A stretch of DNA of 64,000 nucleotides from JBAXXL01 sp038206725 (GCA_038206725.1 JBBRAO010000007.1:1-64000); one strand, 5' to 3'; shown: positions 19,005-28,771, counted from the first letter of the stretch. Made by a program: numbers and translations. Notes: generated by a model not told the origin, from the letters alone.

Positions 19005-20234
19005 ATGAAGATTTTTGTTAAAATTGGGTTGAGATATTTGTTTTCCAAAAGACAAATAACAGCCATAAATATTATTTCATTTTTATCGCTCACAGGAATA
19101 GCTCTGGGTGTAGCGGCTCTAATTATTGTTTTAAGCGTTTTTAGCGGTTTCAATGACTTAGCTGAGGAACAATTAACCGGATTTGACCCTCATATCAGAG
19201 TTCAATCCAAAATAGGAGACTCCTTCCGGATTTATAGCAAATTATTATCTGCTATAAAAAAATACCCAAAACTAAAAAATTATGAACAAATCGTTAAGAC
19301 TAAATCTATAGCAATTTCTAATTCGGGATTGCAAGTTTTCGATCTTTTATCCTATTCCTCTGGAGCAAGTCCATATTATTCTATTATCTTTTCAAAATAC
19401 CTTGTTATGGGTTCTCGTAGTGCATTTAGCGAGAAAGAAAATTTATATTTGGGTTTTAAAATAGCTGATTTACTTGATAAAATGCCCAATGAAAGCATCA
19501 ATCTCACTTCACCAAAAATGCTCGATAAATCACTATTATCCTTTCGACCTCTGAAGAATATAAATATGAATTTATCCGGTTTGGTATATTCAAATATTAA
19601 AAACTATGATGCTGAAGTTGGATTCGCTGAGGAAAAAAATGTTCGTAAACTGGCTTTGATTCCTAACGACGAATATTCATCAATTGATATAAGATTAAGT
19701 TCGAAAGATTATACCGATGATTTCAGTTCCTATATCAAACCATATTTAAACAAGAATTTGCAGATTTTAGATTGGCGAGATCTTAATGGAAAATTATTGC
19801 AAATTATGCAATTAGAAAGAATAGCCACCTTTTTGATTCTTGGTATAATAATATTAATCGCAGTTTTTAATATTTTGACATCTCTAACAATGACCGTCCT
19901 TGAAAAGCAATACGATATAGGTTTACTGCGTGCTTTGGGTTGTACAAAATCAATAATCAAAAAGATATTTTTAGCTGAAGGTGTAATTATCGGATTATTA
20001 AGTACAGCGATCGGTTTAGTTTTGGGGTTAACTTTTTACTATCTTCAAGTAAACTATGCTATAATTAAGCTTGATACAACAAAATATATTATTGCTTCAT
20101 TACCTATTAGTTTGTCTTTTGTTCAAGTCCTAATTATATCGCTCTTCTCAATAATTCTCTCCATAGCGGCTTCAATATTTCCTGCTAAACGTGCCAACGA
20201 GATTAATATCGTCAATGCTTTGCGGGAAGAATAA
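19005..20234 (+). CDS. ABC transporter permease of the LolC/LolE (FtsX-like) family
   Basis: 409 residues. One N-terminal membrane helix (about 20-45) follows the family signature GLRYLFSKRQ. A large periplasmic domain of about 220 residues follows, then three C-terminal helices (about 275-300, 320-345, 370-395). The motif EKQYDIGLLRALGCTKSIIKKIF is the coupling region for the ATPase. LolCDE extracts lipoproteins from the inner membrane for delivery to the outer membrane. FTGFDPHIRV-like wording (here LTGFDPHIRV) is characteristic of LolC/E. No LolD ATPase gene is next to it, as is usual when a single LolC/E-type subunit is encoded alone in this phylum. MacB-type export cannot be excluded. 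Confidence 0.88.
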   Translation: MKIFVKIGLRYLFSKRQITAINIISFLSLTGIALGVAALIIVLSVFSGFNDLAEEQLTGFDPHIRVQSKIGDSFRIYSKLLSAIKKYPKLKNYEQIVKTKSIAISNSGLQVFDLLSYSSGASPYYSIIFSKYLVMGSRSAFSEKENLYLGFKIADLLDKMPNESINLTSPKMLDKSLLSFRPLKNINMNLSGLVYSNIKNYDAEVGFAEEKNVRKLALIPNDEYSSIDIRLSSKDYTDDFSSYIKPYLNKNLQILDWRDLNGKLLQIMQLERIATFLILGIIILIAVFNILTSLTMTVLEKQYDIGLLRALGCTKSIIKKIFLAEGVIIGLLSTAIGLVLGLTFYYLQVNYAIIKLDTTKYIIASLPISLSFVQVLIISLFSIILSIAASIFPAKRANEINIVNALREE

Positions 20235-20249
20235 AAAGCGTTATATTTG
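20219..20249 (+). promoter_or_regulatory. nusB promoter inside the end of the permease gene
   Basis: TTTG at 20219-20222, a 19-nt spacer, then TATATTTG at 20242-20249. This is a textbook Bacteroidota -33/-7 pair. The -33 element lies inside the last codons of the upstream gene. Predicted transcript start is near 20256, giving a leader of about 20 nt to ATG 20277. Confidence 0.7.
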
Positions 20250-20276
20250 TTATTTAGTAATTTACAAATTAATAAT

Positions 20277-20861
20277 ATGTCAATCAGTTTAGTAGAACAT
20301 TTCCCTGTCGGGAAAGATAATATAGTTAAGGGAACACGCCGATTAGTTAGAGAAAAAGTCCTCCAAATTTTAATAGCCAAATCAGTTTGCGAAGAAAATT
20401 TAGATACTTTGTTCGATTACATCTTCTTCAGAGTTTATAATTTTGGTGATTTAGAAGAACAACCCACAAAGTTGTTGCGTCCGGCTGAAGTAGTGGAACT
20501 CGAAGCGGATTATGGAATAGAGTGGAAAAACGAAGAAATCGAGTTTGGAAAAAAATTAATTAATTGCGTTTTAGTACAAAAGGACTATGTTGACACTTTG
20601 CTGAGAACAACATCAAGTAATTGGGAAATAGACCGAATCGCTAAAATTGACAGTACGTTGATTCATATAGCTGTTGCCGAATTTACTTCCTTCCCTGAGA
20701 TACCGATGAAGGTTAGTATCAACGAAGCATTGGAAATTTCCAAAATGTATTCAACCGACAAAAGCAGTGTTTTTATAAATGGGGTCTTGGATACTATGAA
20801 ATCTGAACTACAGAAGTTAGGGAAAATAAACAAAGAAGGCCGCGGTTTAATTGCTTCGTAA
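20277..20861 (+). CDS. nusB: Transcription antitermination factor NusB
   Basis: 194 residues. NusB joins NusE/S10 on boxA RNA in antitermination complexes, mainly on rRNA operons. The C-terminal NusB fold is clear: WEIDRIAKIDSTLIHIAVAE, then SINEALEISKMYSTDKSSVF and INGVLDT. The protein is about 50 residues longer than E. coli NusB (139 residues), with the extra residues between the first helices and the core; similar lengths occur in this phylum. I chose ATG 20277 rather than an upstream in-frame TTG at 20247, because that TTG lies inside the -7 promoter box. A terminator overlaps the stop codon, so nusB seems to be monocistronic. Confidence 0.93.
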   Translation: MSISLVEHFPVGKDNIVKGTRRLVREKVLQILIAKSVCEENLDTLFDYIFFRVYNFGDLEEQPTKLLRPAEVVELEADYGIEWKNEEIEFGKKLINCVLVQKDYVDTLLRTTSSNWEIDRIAKIDSTLIHIAVAEFTSFPEIPMKVSINEALEISKMYSTDKSSVFINGVLDTMKSELQKLGKINKEGRGLIAS

Positions 20862-20885
20862 GTGTAACTTTTTTACACTTTTTTT
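20860..20885 (+). terminator. nusB terminator overlapping the stop codon
   Basis: A perfect 8-bp stem AAGTGTAA/TTACACTT (20860-20867 and 20873-20880) with a CTTTT loop is followed by five Ts. The first two stem bases are part of the TAA stop. Confidence 0.85.
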
Positions 20886-20933
20886 GTTTAATGTATTATT
20901 AATATTTCATTAACATATTTTCGGGTTTCTTAT

Positions 20934-23897
20934 ATGAAAGCAAATATAATCAAACTTAGTCTCTTATTATTAGTATTTATAGCTCAAATTGCAGTAAGTC
21001 AAGATTTTACAAAAACACTTCCGCAAGAAAATTATTCAACAATATTAAAATCGTCAAGTTCTATTCCAAACAATTGGAAAGAATTCAGCTCCGATAACGG
21101 CAAATGGTTTTTATCTTTTGATAACAACACAGGCTTGCCGGAAACGGCATTTGGTCAGCCAATAAAAATAAGCGGTTTTAATACTATTGATAAAGACAAC
21201 ATACTTAATTCGGTAAAAGATTTCCTTCTCCAAAACCAAAAATACTTCAACATTGATTATAACTCTTTGATAAAAAGAAAACTTGTTAAAGTGAAAAATA
21301 CTTGGGCAATTTCTTTTTCTCAGGTTTATCAAGGTATGGAAGTATTATTGACGAATGTTGAATTTAAAATTAGAGACGATGGCTATATCATAGCATTTAG
21401 CGTAAAATACTATAACAATATAGATATTAAGAATGCAAAAGTCGTTAGCAAGGAAATTGCTAATAATTCAGCAATCCAAGAGATGAATGTCAAATCTACC
21501 GGCAATTCTTTGGAATCCGATTCCAAAATTTATATATTGCCTCTTATCAACAGCGAGTCAATAAATTTTGCACTGGTTTATAAGTATTTAGTAACAGATA
21601 ACACTGATATTACCACTGTAAAATGGAATTCTTATGTAAATGCTCAAACCGGAGAATTGCTCTGGAGAAAACCATTTTTCTTAGATGCTGTTAATAAAAT
21701 CGAAAACAATGTAAAAAAATCTGTACCACAGGATCAAGAAATTGTAGTTCCCTTGGCAGATTGCGATGTTTCTTTAAATAATACTAAATATACTACCGAT
21801 AAAAATGGTGAATTAAATACTGATTTAGCCGAAGGACAATCTTATTCATTCGGTTTTACAGGTCCTTGGTGTAATGTAGATATTTTCCAATTTACCCAAG
21901 TTCCAAATTCAACTATAAGTGCAAATGTCAAAAACGAAGAATTAGGTGGTCTAAATCTGAATTTTAACTCAAATAATTCAACACCCGATGAAAGATATTT
22001 GTTTTATTATACAAACGAAGCTCACGATTTTTATAAAGAAACAGATCCATTATCACAAGCTATGGATTTTCAATGTCTTGTACGCACAACTTATCAAGGA
22101 ACACCAAACGCGTCATCCGATTTACAAACCGGTAATATATTATATACCAACACCAACAACCCGACAACAAAATTCGTTGAAACGCCTTCGGTTTTATTTC
22201 ACGAATATGGACACAGTCAAAACCAAAGATTATACTATGAAGTAGGTGTTGCTGAAGGAATGACAAACTTTTCTTGTCACGAGGCAATGGCAGATGTAAA
22301 TTCAGCACTTATATTAAATGAATCAAAAATTGGTTTAGGTGCTTGGTTGAACAATCCGACGAGATTTATACGCGATATTAACAACAATAATCGCTATCCT
22401 CAAGATGTAAATTCTGATAGTCATATAACAGGTATGATTTTAGGAGGAGCCTACTGGGATTTGGTTAAGGACTTGTCGATAGATACTGTACGATATTTAG
22501 CGCATTTCACCAAAAAATTGGGAACTCCTGACGATGCTAATGTCGGTGTGGCATTTAGTGAATGGTTCATCGAAACTTTAACTACTGACGACGTGCTATA
22601 TGGTGATGCTGATTTATCGAATGGTACCCCCCATTTTAAACAAATTCTAAAGGCATTCAATAAACATAACATAGGAACTAGTTTGCTTCTATTAAATTCG
22701 TTTTTTCATAAACAATATGATGATACTGATAATACTGTAAACGATTACGAAATAAACTTCAAATTGGGGACAGAATTATCATTCTTAGAAACAAAGCCAA
22801 CCAATGTTAAATTAGTTTATTTCATTAGCAATTTTAACGTTTCTTATGAAGCGGAAGCTATAGAATTATCGAATTTAAATTGGCAGGCCATAATTCCTGC
22901 GCAACCAAGAGGTACATCCGTTTATTATTACTTTATAGCAACTGAACCTATTACGGAAACGAATCTTGAATTATTCAGCAATGAAAATGGTGATAAGTTT
23001 AGATTCCTTGTTGGGTATAATCGTGCGTTAGAGATTAATTTTAATGATAACAACGCTAAATGGACTTCTGGCAATTCTGCCGATGATTCACCAACCGGTG
23101 TTTGGGAATGGGGCATTCCTAAAATTTATTATTATTATTATGCATATTATGGTACTCTTTTACCATTACAATCAGACGGCGACTATAGACCATCGGGGGA
23201 AGTAACCGGAAATTGTTGGGCTACGGGCTTGGATAATGGCGGCGATTACACCAAAATGGATTATAGTTTCGTCCCTCAGCGAAGAACAACGCTTGAATCT
23301 CCGACGTATGATATTTCGAAATTGGCTAATCCAATTATTGATTATTGGAGATGGTTTACAAATATATCTAGCCCTGCCAAACCTGCATATTGGGTAGTAA
23401 GCTTATCGAACGATGATGGACTGACTTGGGTTGTTGCCGACAGTACTTATGAATCAGTTGAAACAGTCTGGACAAATCATCGTATATACCTTTCAGAATA
23501 TTTTACGGAATTGAATAGTTTAAAAATGAGATTTGTATTATATGGTTTAAAACAAAGTCAAGGTTTGGCAGAAGGCGCGTTAGACAATATTAAAATTTTA
23601 TCCGGTAACGATGAAATAATTAACTCTGTTAAGGACTTTGAACCATTTGTTATCTCAACATATCCTAATCCTGTGTATTCGGGTCTAACTTTAAATTATA
23701 ATTCTGCAAAATCCGCGAATGCTGAAATTGAAATTTATAATATAATTGGTGAAAAAGTAGCTGATTTATATAATGGATACATAGCAGAAGGCAATTTTTC
23801 ACAAGCGTTTAATTTGTCAAATTATCCTACCGGAATTTATTTTATTAGAATAAATCATAATGGTGAAACGTCTAGCATTCGTATAATTAAGAAATAA
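20934..23897 (+). CDS. Secreted fungalysin/thermolysin-like zinc metallopeptidase with T9SS sorting domain
   Basis: 987 residues. Signal peptide about 1-22 (ending AVSQ). Residues about 40-240 look like a thermolysin-type propeptide (FTP/PepSY-like), with SWNSYVNAQTGELLWR-like wording (WNSYVNAQTGELLWR). The catalytic zinc motif HEYGH is at 423-427, and the third ligand is probably Glu450 in HEAMADVNSA, as in gluzincins of families M4/M36. After about 590 come Ig-like and jelly-roll segments. The last ~80 residues form a T9SS C-terminal sorting domain (YPNPVYSGL, then NIIGEKV and YPTGIYFIRI). The enzyme should be exported and surface-attached or released, degrading external protein. No partner gene is adjacent. 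Confidence 0.92.
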   Translation: MKANIIKLSLLLLVFIAQIAVSQDFTKTLPQENYSTILKSSSSIPNNWKEFSSDNGKWFLSFDNNTGLPETAFGQPIKISGFNTIDKDNILNSVKDFLLQNQKYFNIDYNSLIKRKLVKVKNTWAISFSQVYQGMEVLLTNVEFKIRDDGYIIAFSVKYYNNIDIKNAKVVSKEIANNSAIQEMNVKSTGNSLESDSKIYILPLINSESINFALVYKYLVTDNTDITTVKWNSYVNAQTGELLWRKPFFLDAVNKIENNVKKSVPQDQEIVVPLADCDVSLNNTKYTTDKNGELNTDLAEGQSYSFGFTGPWCNVDIFQFTQVPNSTISANVKNEELGGLNLNFNSNNSTPDERYLFYYTNEAHDFYKETDPLSQAMDFQCLVRTTYQGTPNASSDLQTGNILYTNTNNPTTKFVETPSVLFHEYGHSQNQRLYYEVGVAEGMTNFSCHEAMADVNSALILNESKIGLGAWLNNPTRFIRDINNNNRYPQDVNSDSHITGMILGGAYWDLVKDLSIDTVRYLAHFTKKLGTPDDANVGVAFSEWFIETLTTDDVLYGDADLSNGTPHFKQILKAFNKHNIGTSLLLLNSFFHKQYDDTDNTVNDYEINFKLGTELSFLETKPTNVKLVYFISNFNVSYEAEAIELSNLNWQAIIPAQPRGTSVYYYFIATEPITETNLELFSNENGDKFRFLVGYNRALEINFNDNNAKWTSGNSADDSPTGVWEWGIPKIYYYYYAYYGTLLPLQSDGDYRPSGEVTGNCWATGLDNGGDYTKMDYSFVPQRRTTLESPTYDISKLANPIIDYWRWFTNISSPAKPAYWVVSLSNDDGLTWVVADSTYESVETVWTNHRIYLSEYFTELNSLKMRFVLYGLKQSQGLAEGALDNIKILSGNDEIINSVKDFEPFVISTYPNPVYSGLTLNYNSAKSANAEIEIYNIIGEKVADLYNGYIAEGNFSQAFNLSNYPTGIYFIRINHNGETSSIRIIKK

Positions 23898-23962
23898 ACT
23901 TTGAAGACGATTAAATATGATATGATAACAAATATTTAATCTCATTAATAATCAATATAATA

Positions 23963-24033
23963 AGGGCTGTGGCATAAATAATCTTAACTGATTACAAACA
24001 TATTAAATAATATTTTTTACAAAGCTACAGCCT
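23963..24033. other. Long-loop inverted repeat between peptidase and DedA genes
   Basis: GGGCTGTGGC (23964-23973) can pair with GCTACAGCCT (24024-24033) with one G-U pair, around a 50-nt AT-rich loop. It lies in the 162-bp gap between two plus-strand genes. It could be a transcript-end structure or a relic of a small insertion; no T-tract follows directly. Confidence 0.35.
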
Positions 24034-24059
24034 AAATTTTAAACATAAAGCAATAAAAG

Positions 24060-24683
24060 ATGATAGAAACCATTTTAAACTACCTGTTACACCTTCCTTG
24101 GCCTGTTATTTTATTAGCCGGATTTCTATGTACATTTATTGAGAATGTATTTCCACCTTCTCCGTCCGATAGTATTCTTCTGTTCTTAGGTTCTCTGACC
24201 ACTATGGGAAATGTACCTTATTTACCGTTACTTATAACTTCATCAATTGGTTCGATTTTGGGTTTTTATTTGATGTTTAAATTAGGTAAAAAATTCAATA
24301 CTTTTTTAACTACTACTACGAAATTTGCTTTCTTTGATAGAAAGCACTTAGTCAAAGTAGAGAAATGGTTCCATAGATGGGGTTATTGGATTATAGTAGC
24401 TAATCGGGGGTTAAGCGGAACGCGCGGAGTAATTAGTTTTTTTGCGGGTATGAGTCATCTACCAACAAAAAAAACAATGGTTTACGCAAGTGTTAGTGCT
24501 ATAATCTGGAATATCTTAGTTTTACAACTTGGACGTATAGCGGGTAGTCATTGGGAAGCAATGAAAGAAAAATTAGGCAATTACGAAGATTTTATTTTGT
24601 TATTTATAGGTCTTTCAGTACTGATTTTCTTAGTGAAGTTTTTAATGGAAATTTTTAAAAAACGTAAGCCTGTTAATAAGTAA
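24060..24683 (+). CDS. DedA/SNARE-associated family membrane protein
   Basis: 207 residues, with four to six hydrophobic segments. DedA proteins are inner-membrane transporters; some flip undecaprenyl phosphate or phosphatidylethanolamine. Family features visible: the re-entrant segment ENVFPPSPSDSILLFLG near residues 27-43, then FLGSLTTMG, and the conserved GYWIIVANRGLSGTRGVISFFAGMS region near 110-135, with the Arg residues needed in this family. Because it is proton-motive-force linked and undecaprenyl phosphate is used by the polysaccharide and peptidoglycan genes in this window, a carrier-recycling role is plausible (inference). Its end overlaps the convergent gene at 24673 by 11 nt. Confidence 0.9.
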   Translation: MIETILNYLLHLPWPVILLAGFLCTFIENVFPPSPSDSILLFLGSLTTMGNVPYLPLLITSSIGSILGFYLMFKLGKKFNTFLTTTTKFAFFDRKHLVKVEKWFHRWGYWIIVANRGLSGTRGVISFFAGMSHLPTKKTMVYASVSAIIWNILVLQLGRIAGSHWEAMKEKLGNYEDFILLFIGLSVLIFLVKFLMEIFKKRKPVNK

Positions 24684-26631
24684 AATCCAACTGCATATAT
24701 AATCTCTGATCTCTATTATCCAATATCTTAAGATAGCTTGAACCCAAGCTATCTTCATCCGGTTTGTATGTAATGGAGTACCGAATACTGATGTTCAGGT
24801 TTTTAATCGGCGTGATCGTAAGATTAATCAATCCTCTTATACCCTTTCCATAAAGAGCTTGTGTTGTCATATACCCCGGTAAAGCATATTCAAAAAACCA
24901 TATAGCCGAACTGTAAGAATCTGTTGAAAAATAGGCTATTCTTGGACTGACTTTAAAAAATTTATTTGGACGCCAATTGAATTCAATAAATGAGCCCCAA
25001 CCCTGTTCATCGAGTTTAACCCCATTATAATAGACCTTACATCCTTCAATGCGAATTCTTGTATTAAATTGATGACTAAATTCCTTCATCCATTCAGCTC
25101 TTGCAGAAAAATCTTTACCGGTAAAAAATATGTAGTCTTCTGTATCGGGAATTCGAGTAGCGTCAGTTTTTGCTTCACCTTGGATACGAAAAGTCAATTT
25201 ATTGTCGGTATTCAATTTGAACTCTGACTCGGAAAATACATCCACGCCACTTACTATCGCCGGAACGTAGTAAGTTGGCCCGTTGGACTTGTATAAATCA
25301 ATATAGAATCTATTTGTAAATATTTGGGAAATTTTCCATTTGAATGCGGAATACAATCCGGTTTCATTAGCCGGATATGAAAACTCTCCAAAATTATAAC
25401 CATAAGGTGAGCGATAAAATTCAGGAAAATAGCGAAAATGAAATGCATAATCAAAATTTTTGGCAAACCCTTGTAATGATGACTTTAATGCGATATTATC
25501 TTTAGCATCTTTCGTTATCTCGACCGCCATAGTTTGATGTGATATGTTAAGCATACCATAAGCACTCAATAAAGTACCGCTTTTGCCCGAGAACGCCGAC
25601 GATGAACCGCTTGCGATATCATAAGCGTAATTTATATTAAACGCCGTAAAACCGATTAAAACGTTCTTTGAAACTAACTGTACATCTGTCCCAAAAGATT
25701 TTTCATTTAGGTTATTCCGCTTTTTTATTTCGGTTGCCGTTCTAAAATATCCCGCGGTATAAATTGAAGTAGCGATTTTATCAATTGTATCAATATTGGA
25801 ACTTCTATTGATTGAAGAGAACCACAAAGTTGATTTAATTCCAAATTTGTCATTCAGTTTGAACTTATATTCACCGGCCACTCCGCGAAAATAGTTGTCG
25901 TCTATGGTAGAACGATAGGGTTTGATGCCTGAACCCATTTCTAAAGCCGGTGATATCACATCCGCGCCTTTTCTCCCACCCATCGGTCTCCAAAAAAGAT
26001 TACCCATACCAAATCCCATATAATAATCACCGACTATAACAGAATAATTATCTTTTTTATATGATAAATAGGCGCTAAAGAAATCAATTATGCTTATTTC
26101 ACCGGCATCTTTGTCACCTAGTGCCCCTGCTGAAAAACCATCCTTGTCATAAATAAGCCGTTGGTATAAATTCAATGAACTTCCTTCAAATTTCTTTTCT
26201 TTTATACCATATACATCGGACAAATACATTTGATTCCGCGCTCTATAGAAAAGATTTGGCTTCTTTTGTTGTATGAAGCTTTCGAACTTAATAAAAGTAC
26301 AAGCACCAAGGATTAATTCCTGTTCGGTCGATAGGTTCAAGGAATCGGATATAATTCCTATACTCAATATCTTATGGAATTTAACAAAATCGCAAATTCC
26401 AATAGCATCGTGATATGTAAAGTTAGGTAATTGTAATAAATCCTTAGGTGTGGCGGTAGCTAAATTTATTGGATTTTGTTTATAATACTCAATTGCATCT
26501 ATATCCAGAGAAAAATTTGATTCTTTTGATAATGCTTCAAAAATATTATCAAATAATATTTCCGGAAGCTGAGCTTTCGTAATTGTGGAAACTATTAATA
26601 AAGCCAATATCAATATACCAATCTTTCTCAT
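24673..26631 (-). CDS. Outer-membrane beta-barrel protein with N-terminal helix-hairpin-helix domain
   Basis: 652 residues. Signal peptide about 1-20 (ending TKAQ). Residues about 45-115 hold a ComEA-like helix-hairpin-helix segment (NPINLATATPKDLLQLPN, then a second half), a fold that normally binds DNA backbone non-specifically. From about 125 to the end the sequence alternates polar and hydrophobic residues in a beta-barrel pattern and ends in an aromatic residue (LDFTY). Its ATG overlaps the uvrB stop (ATGA, 26631-26628), so translation is coupled to uvrB. A role in DNA binding at the cell surface or DNA uptake would fit the domains but is inference. The family also occurs elsewhere in Bacteroidota without known function. 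Confidence 0.82.
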   Translation of the reverse strand: MRKIGILILALLIVSTITKAQLPEILFDNIFEALSKESNFSLDIDAIEYYKQNPINLATATPKDLLQLPNFTYHDAIGICDFVKFHKILSIGIISDSLNLSTEQELILGACTFIKFESFIQQKKPNLFYRARNQMYLSDVYGIKEKKFEGSSLNLYQRLIYDKDGFSAGALGDKDAGEISIIDFFSAYLSYKKDNYSVIVGDYYMGFGMGNLFWRPMGGRKGADVISPALEMGSGIKPYRSTIDDNYFRGVAGEYKFKLNDKFGIKSTLWFSSINRSSNIDTIDKIATSIYTAGYFRTATEIKKRNNLNEKSFGTDVQLVSKNVLIGFTAFNINYAYDIASGSSSAFSGKSGTLLSAYGMLNISHQTMAVEITKDAKDNIALKSSLQGFAKNFDYAFHFRYFPEFYRSPYGYNFGEFSYPANETGLYSAFKWKISQIFTNRFYIDLYKSNGPTYYVPAIVSGVDVFSESEFKLNTDNKLTFRIQGEAKTDATRIPDTEDYIFFTGKDFSARAEWMKEFSHQFNTRIRIEGCKVYYNGVKLDEQGWGSFIEFNWRPNKFFKVSPRIAYFSTDSYSSAIWFFEYALPGYMTTQALYGKGIRGLINLTITPIKNLNISIRYSITYKPDEDSLGSSYLKILDNRDQRLYMQLDFTY

Positions 26632-28655
26632 TTTGTTTCCATACTTTTTTGTAATGCCTGTAATTCATCCCTTAGCATCGCCGCTTTTTCGAAATCCAAT
26701 TCCTTAGCCGCTTTTTTCATTAGCATATATACTTCTTCGATTAGATCTTCTTTAGATTTAGTAGATAGTTTGTCGAATATTGGTTCTTTGATGATTGCTT
26801 TTGTTGATTCTTTAGAGAATCGTTTAGAGGCATCGCTTGTAATATCGGCTACAGAGGTACTTGAAAGTATTTCCTCGAGAGTTTTGTATATAGTTTCCGG
26901 ATTAATATTATGATCTATATTATATTGCTGTTGGATAATCCTACGACGGTTGGTTTCGTCAATAACAGCCTTCATTGAATTAGTAATTTTATCGCCATAG
27001 AATATAACTTTCCCATCAACATTTCGCGCCGTCCTACCGGCAACTTGAAGTAGTGACCTCTCGCTTCTTAAAAAGCCTTCCTTATCGGCATCCAAGACAG
27101 CCACTAATGTAACCTCAGGTAAATCCAGACCTTCTCTTAGGAGGTTCACACCTACGATAACATCAATGTCACCCAATCTCAATTTTCGAATTATCTCAAC
27201 ACGTTGGATTGAAACAACATCGGCGTGGATATATTCGCACTTTATCTTTAACTCGGTAAAATATTCGGTTAGATTTTCAGCCATTTTCTTTGTCAAAGTA
27301 GTAACTAATACTCTTTGATTTAATTTAACCCTTTTAGTTATCTCACCCATCAAATCGTCAACTTGGTTAGCTATAGGTCGGACTTCTATTTCAGGATCAA
27401 GCAATCCTGTAGGCCGAATTATCTGCTCTACAACTACCCCATCGCATTTATCCAATTCATAAGGTCCCGGAGTGGCACTTACGTAGATAGTTTGTTTGGC
27501 GAGGCTTTCGAACTCATCAAAACGTAACGGACGATTCTCCAAAGCAGACGGTAACCTAAAACCGTGTTCAACCAATGTTGTTTTTCTCGATCTATCACCA
27601 GCGTACATAGCTCTGAGCTGTGGTATAGACGCGTGACTTTCGTCAACAACGATTAAGTAATCTTCAGGAAAGAAATCAAATATACAACTTGGTCTATCAC
27701 CAAAGCTTCTGTTCGACATATGCATAGAATAATTCTCAATACCTGAGCAGTAGCCTACTTCGCGCATCATTTCTAAATCATATTGAGTTCTCTGCTCTAA
27801 CCTTTGAGCTTCAAGTAATTTCCCTTCGTCTCGAAGAACATTTAATCGTACTATTAACTCATCTTTGATATCAGCCATAGCTTTGACCAACTGATTTTTT
27901 GAAGTAACAAAAATTTTTGCAGGATAAATGATTTCATATTCCACATCTTCGAACCTAACGCCAGTCAAGGAATCAATATGTGATATTCTTTCAATTTCAT
28001 CGCCAAAAAATTCGATTCTAATTCCGTATTGATTTTCATAAGCAGGTATAATGTCAATTACATCACCGCGTACTCTGAATGTTCCGCGCTGAAATTCAAA
28101 ATCGTTTCGTGAATAATACAATTCTATTAATTTTCGTATGAAATCTTGCCTATCGATTCTCACGCCTCTATGCAGTGTGAATATCATACTTTCAAAATCT
28201 TCTTTCTTACCAATGGAATATATGCAACTCACCGAAGCAATTAATATGACATCCCGTCTTCCGCTTGCCAGTTGGCTTGTAGCTCTTAAGCGTAATCTAT
28301 CAATTTCGTCGTTTATAGAGAAATCTTTTTCAATAAATGTATCTGTTCTTGGTATATATGCTTCAGGTTGATAATAATCGTAATAAGAAATGAAAAACTC
28401 TACGGCGTTATTTGGGAAAAATGTTTTGAACTCAGCATAAAGTTGTGCTGCCAATGTTTTATTATGTGAAATGACTAAGGTTGGTCTTTGAACTTCCTCA
28501 ATTACTTTACAAATTGTAAAGGTCTTTCCGGAACCTGTTACACCCAATAAAGTTTGGTGTTGATCACCATTTTTCAAGCCTTCAACCAATTCTTCTATTG
28601 CTCTTGGCTGATCCCCGGCGGGTTGAAATTTACTTACTAATTCAAATTTTTCCAT
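26628..28655 (-). CDS. uvrB: Excinuclease ABC subunit B
   Basis: 675 residues; the damage-verifying helicase-like subunit of nucleotide excision repair, in the cytosol. Walker A is GVTGSGKT (38-45). The DNA-clamping beta-hairpin region reads YYDYYQPEAYIP, and Walker B is VVDESHAS. Helicase motifs include TLTKKMAENLT, LLREGLDLPEV and QVAGRTARN. The C-terminal UVR domain (AKELDFEKAAMLRDEL) binds UvrC. Length fits the family (about 660-680). It is the first gene of a two-gene unit with the helix-hairpin-helix barrel gene, and is divergent from tRNA-Arg. No uvrA or uvrC is in the window. Confidence 0.98.
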   Translation of the reverse strand: MEKFELVSKFQPAGDQPRAIEELVEGLKNGDQHQTLLGVTGSGKTFTICKVIEEVQRPTLVISHNKTLAAQLYAEFKTFFPNNAVEFFISYYDYYQPEAYIPRTDTFIEKDFSINDEIDRLRLRATSQLASGRRDVILIASVSCIYSIGKKEDFESMIFTLHRGVRIDRQDFIRKLIELYYSRNDFEFQRGTFRVRGDVIDIIPAYENQYGIRIEFFGDEIERISHIDSLTGVRFEDVEYEIIYPAKIFVTSKNQLVKAMADIKDELIVRLNVLRDEGKLLEAQRLEQRTQYDLEMMREVGYCSGIENYSMHMSNRSFGDRPSCIFDFFPEDYLIVVDESHASIPQLRAMYAGDRSRKTTLVEHGFRLPSALENRPLRFDEFESLAKQTIYVSATPGPYELDKCDGVVVEQIIRPTGLLDPEIEVRPIANQVDDLMGEITKRVKLNQRVLVTTLTKKMAENLTEYFTELKIKCEYIHADVVSIQRVEIIRKLRLGDIDVIVGVNLLREGLDLPEVTLVAVLDADKEGFLRSERSLLQVAGRTARNVDGKVIFYGDKITNSMKAVIDETNRRRIIQQQYNIDHNINPETIYKTLEEILSSTSVADITSDASKRFSKESTKAIIKEPIFDKLSTKSKEDLIEEVYMLMKKAAKELDFEKAAMLRDELQALQKSMETK

Positions 28656-28728
28656 TTTCCATTTACTTAATTATAAATAACTTAACTTTTACGATTTTTT
28701 TTTCTTGCATTATTTTTCAACATTTTCA

Positions 28729-28758
28729 TTGCTAGTTTTAAAAAAATGCTTATTTTTG
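28729..28758 (+). promoter_or_regulatory. tRNA-Arg promoter
   Basis: TTG at 28729-28731, a 19-nt spacer, then TATTTTTG at 28751-28758 (TAnnTTTG). The 17-nt string around the -7 box, TTATTTTTGAATTCTGT, occurs identically before the other tRNA gene at 54758-54774. Confidence 0.75.
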
Positions 28759-28771
28759 AATTCTGTATTCA

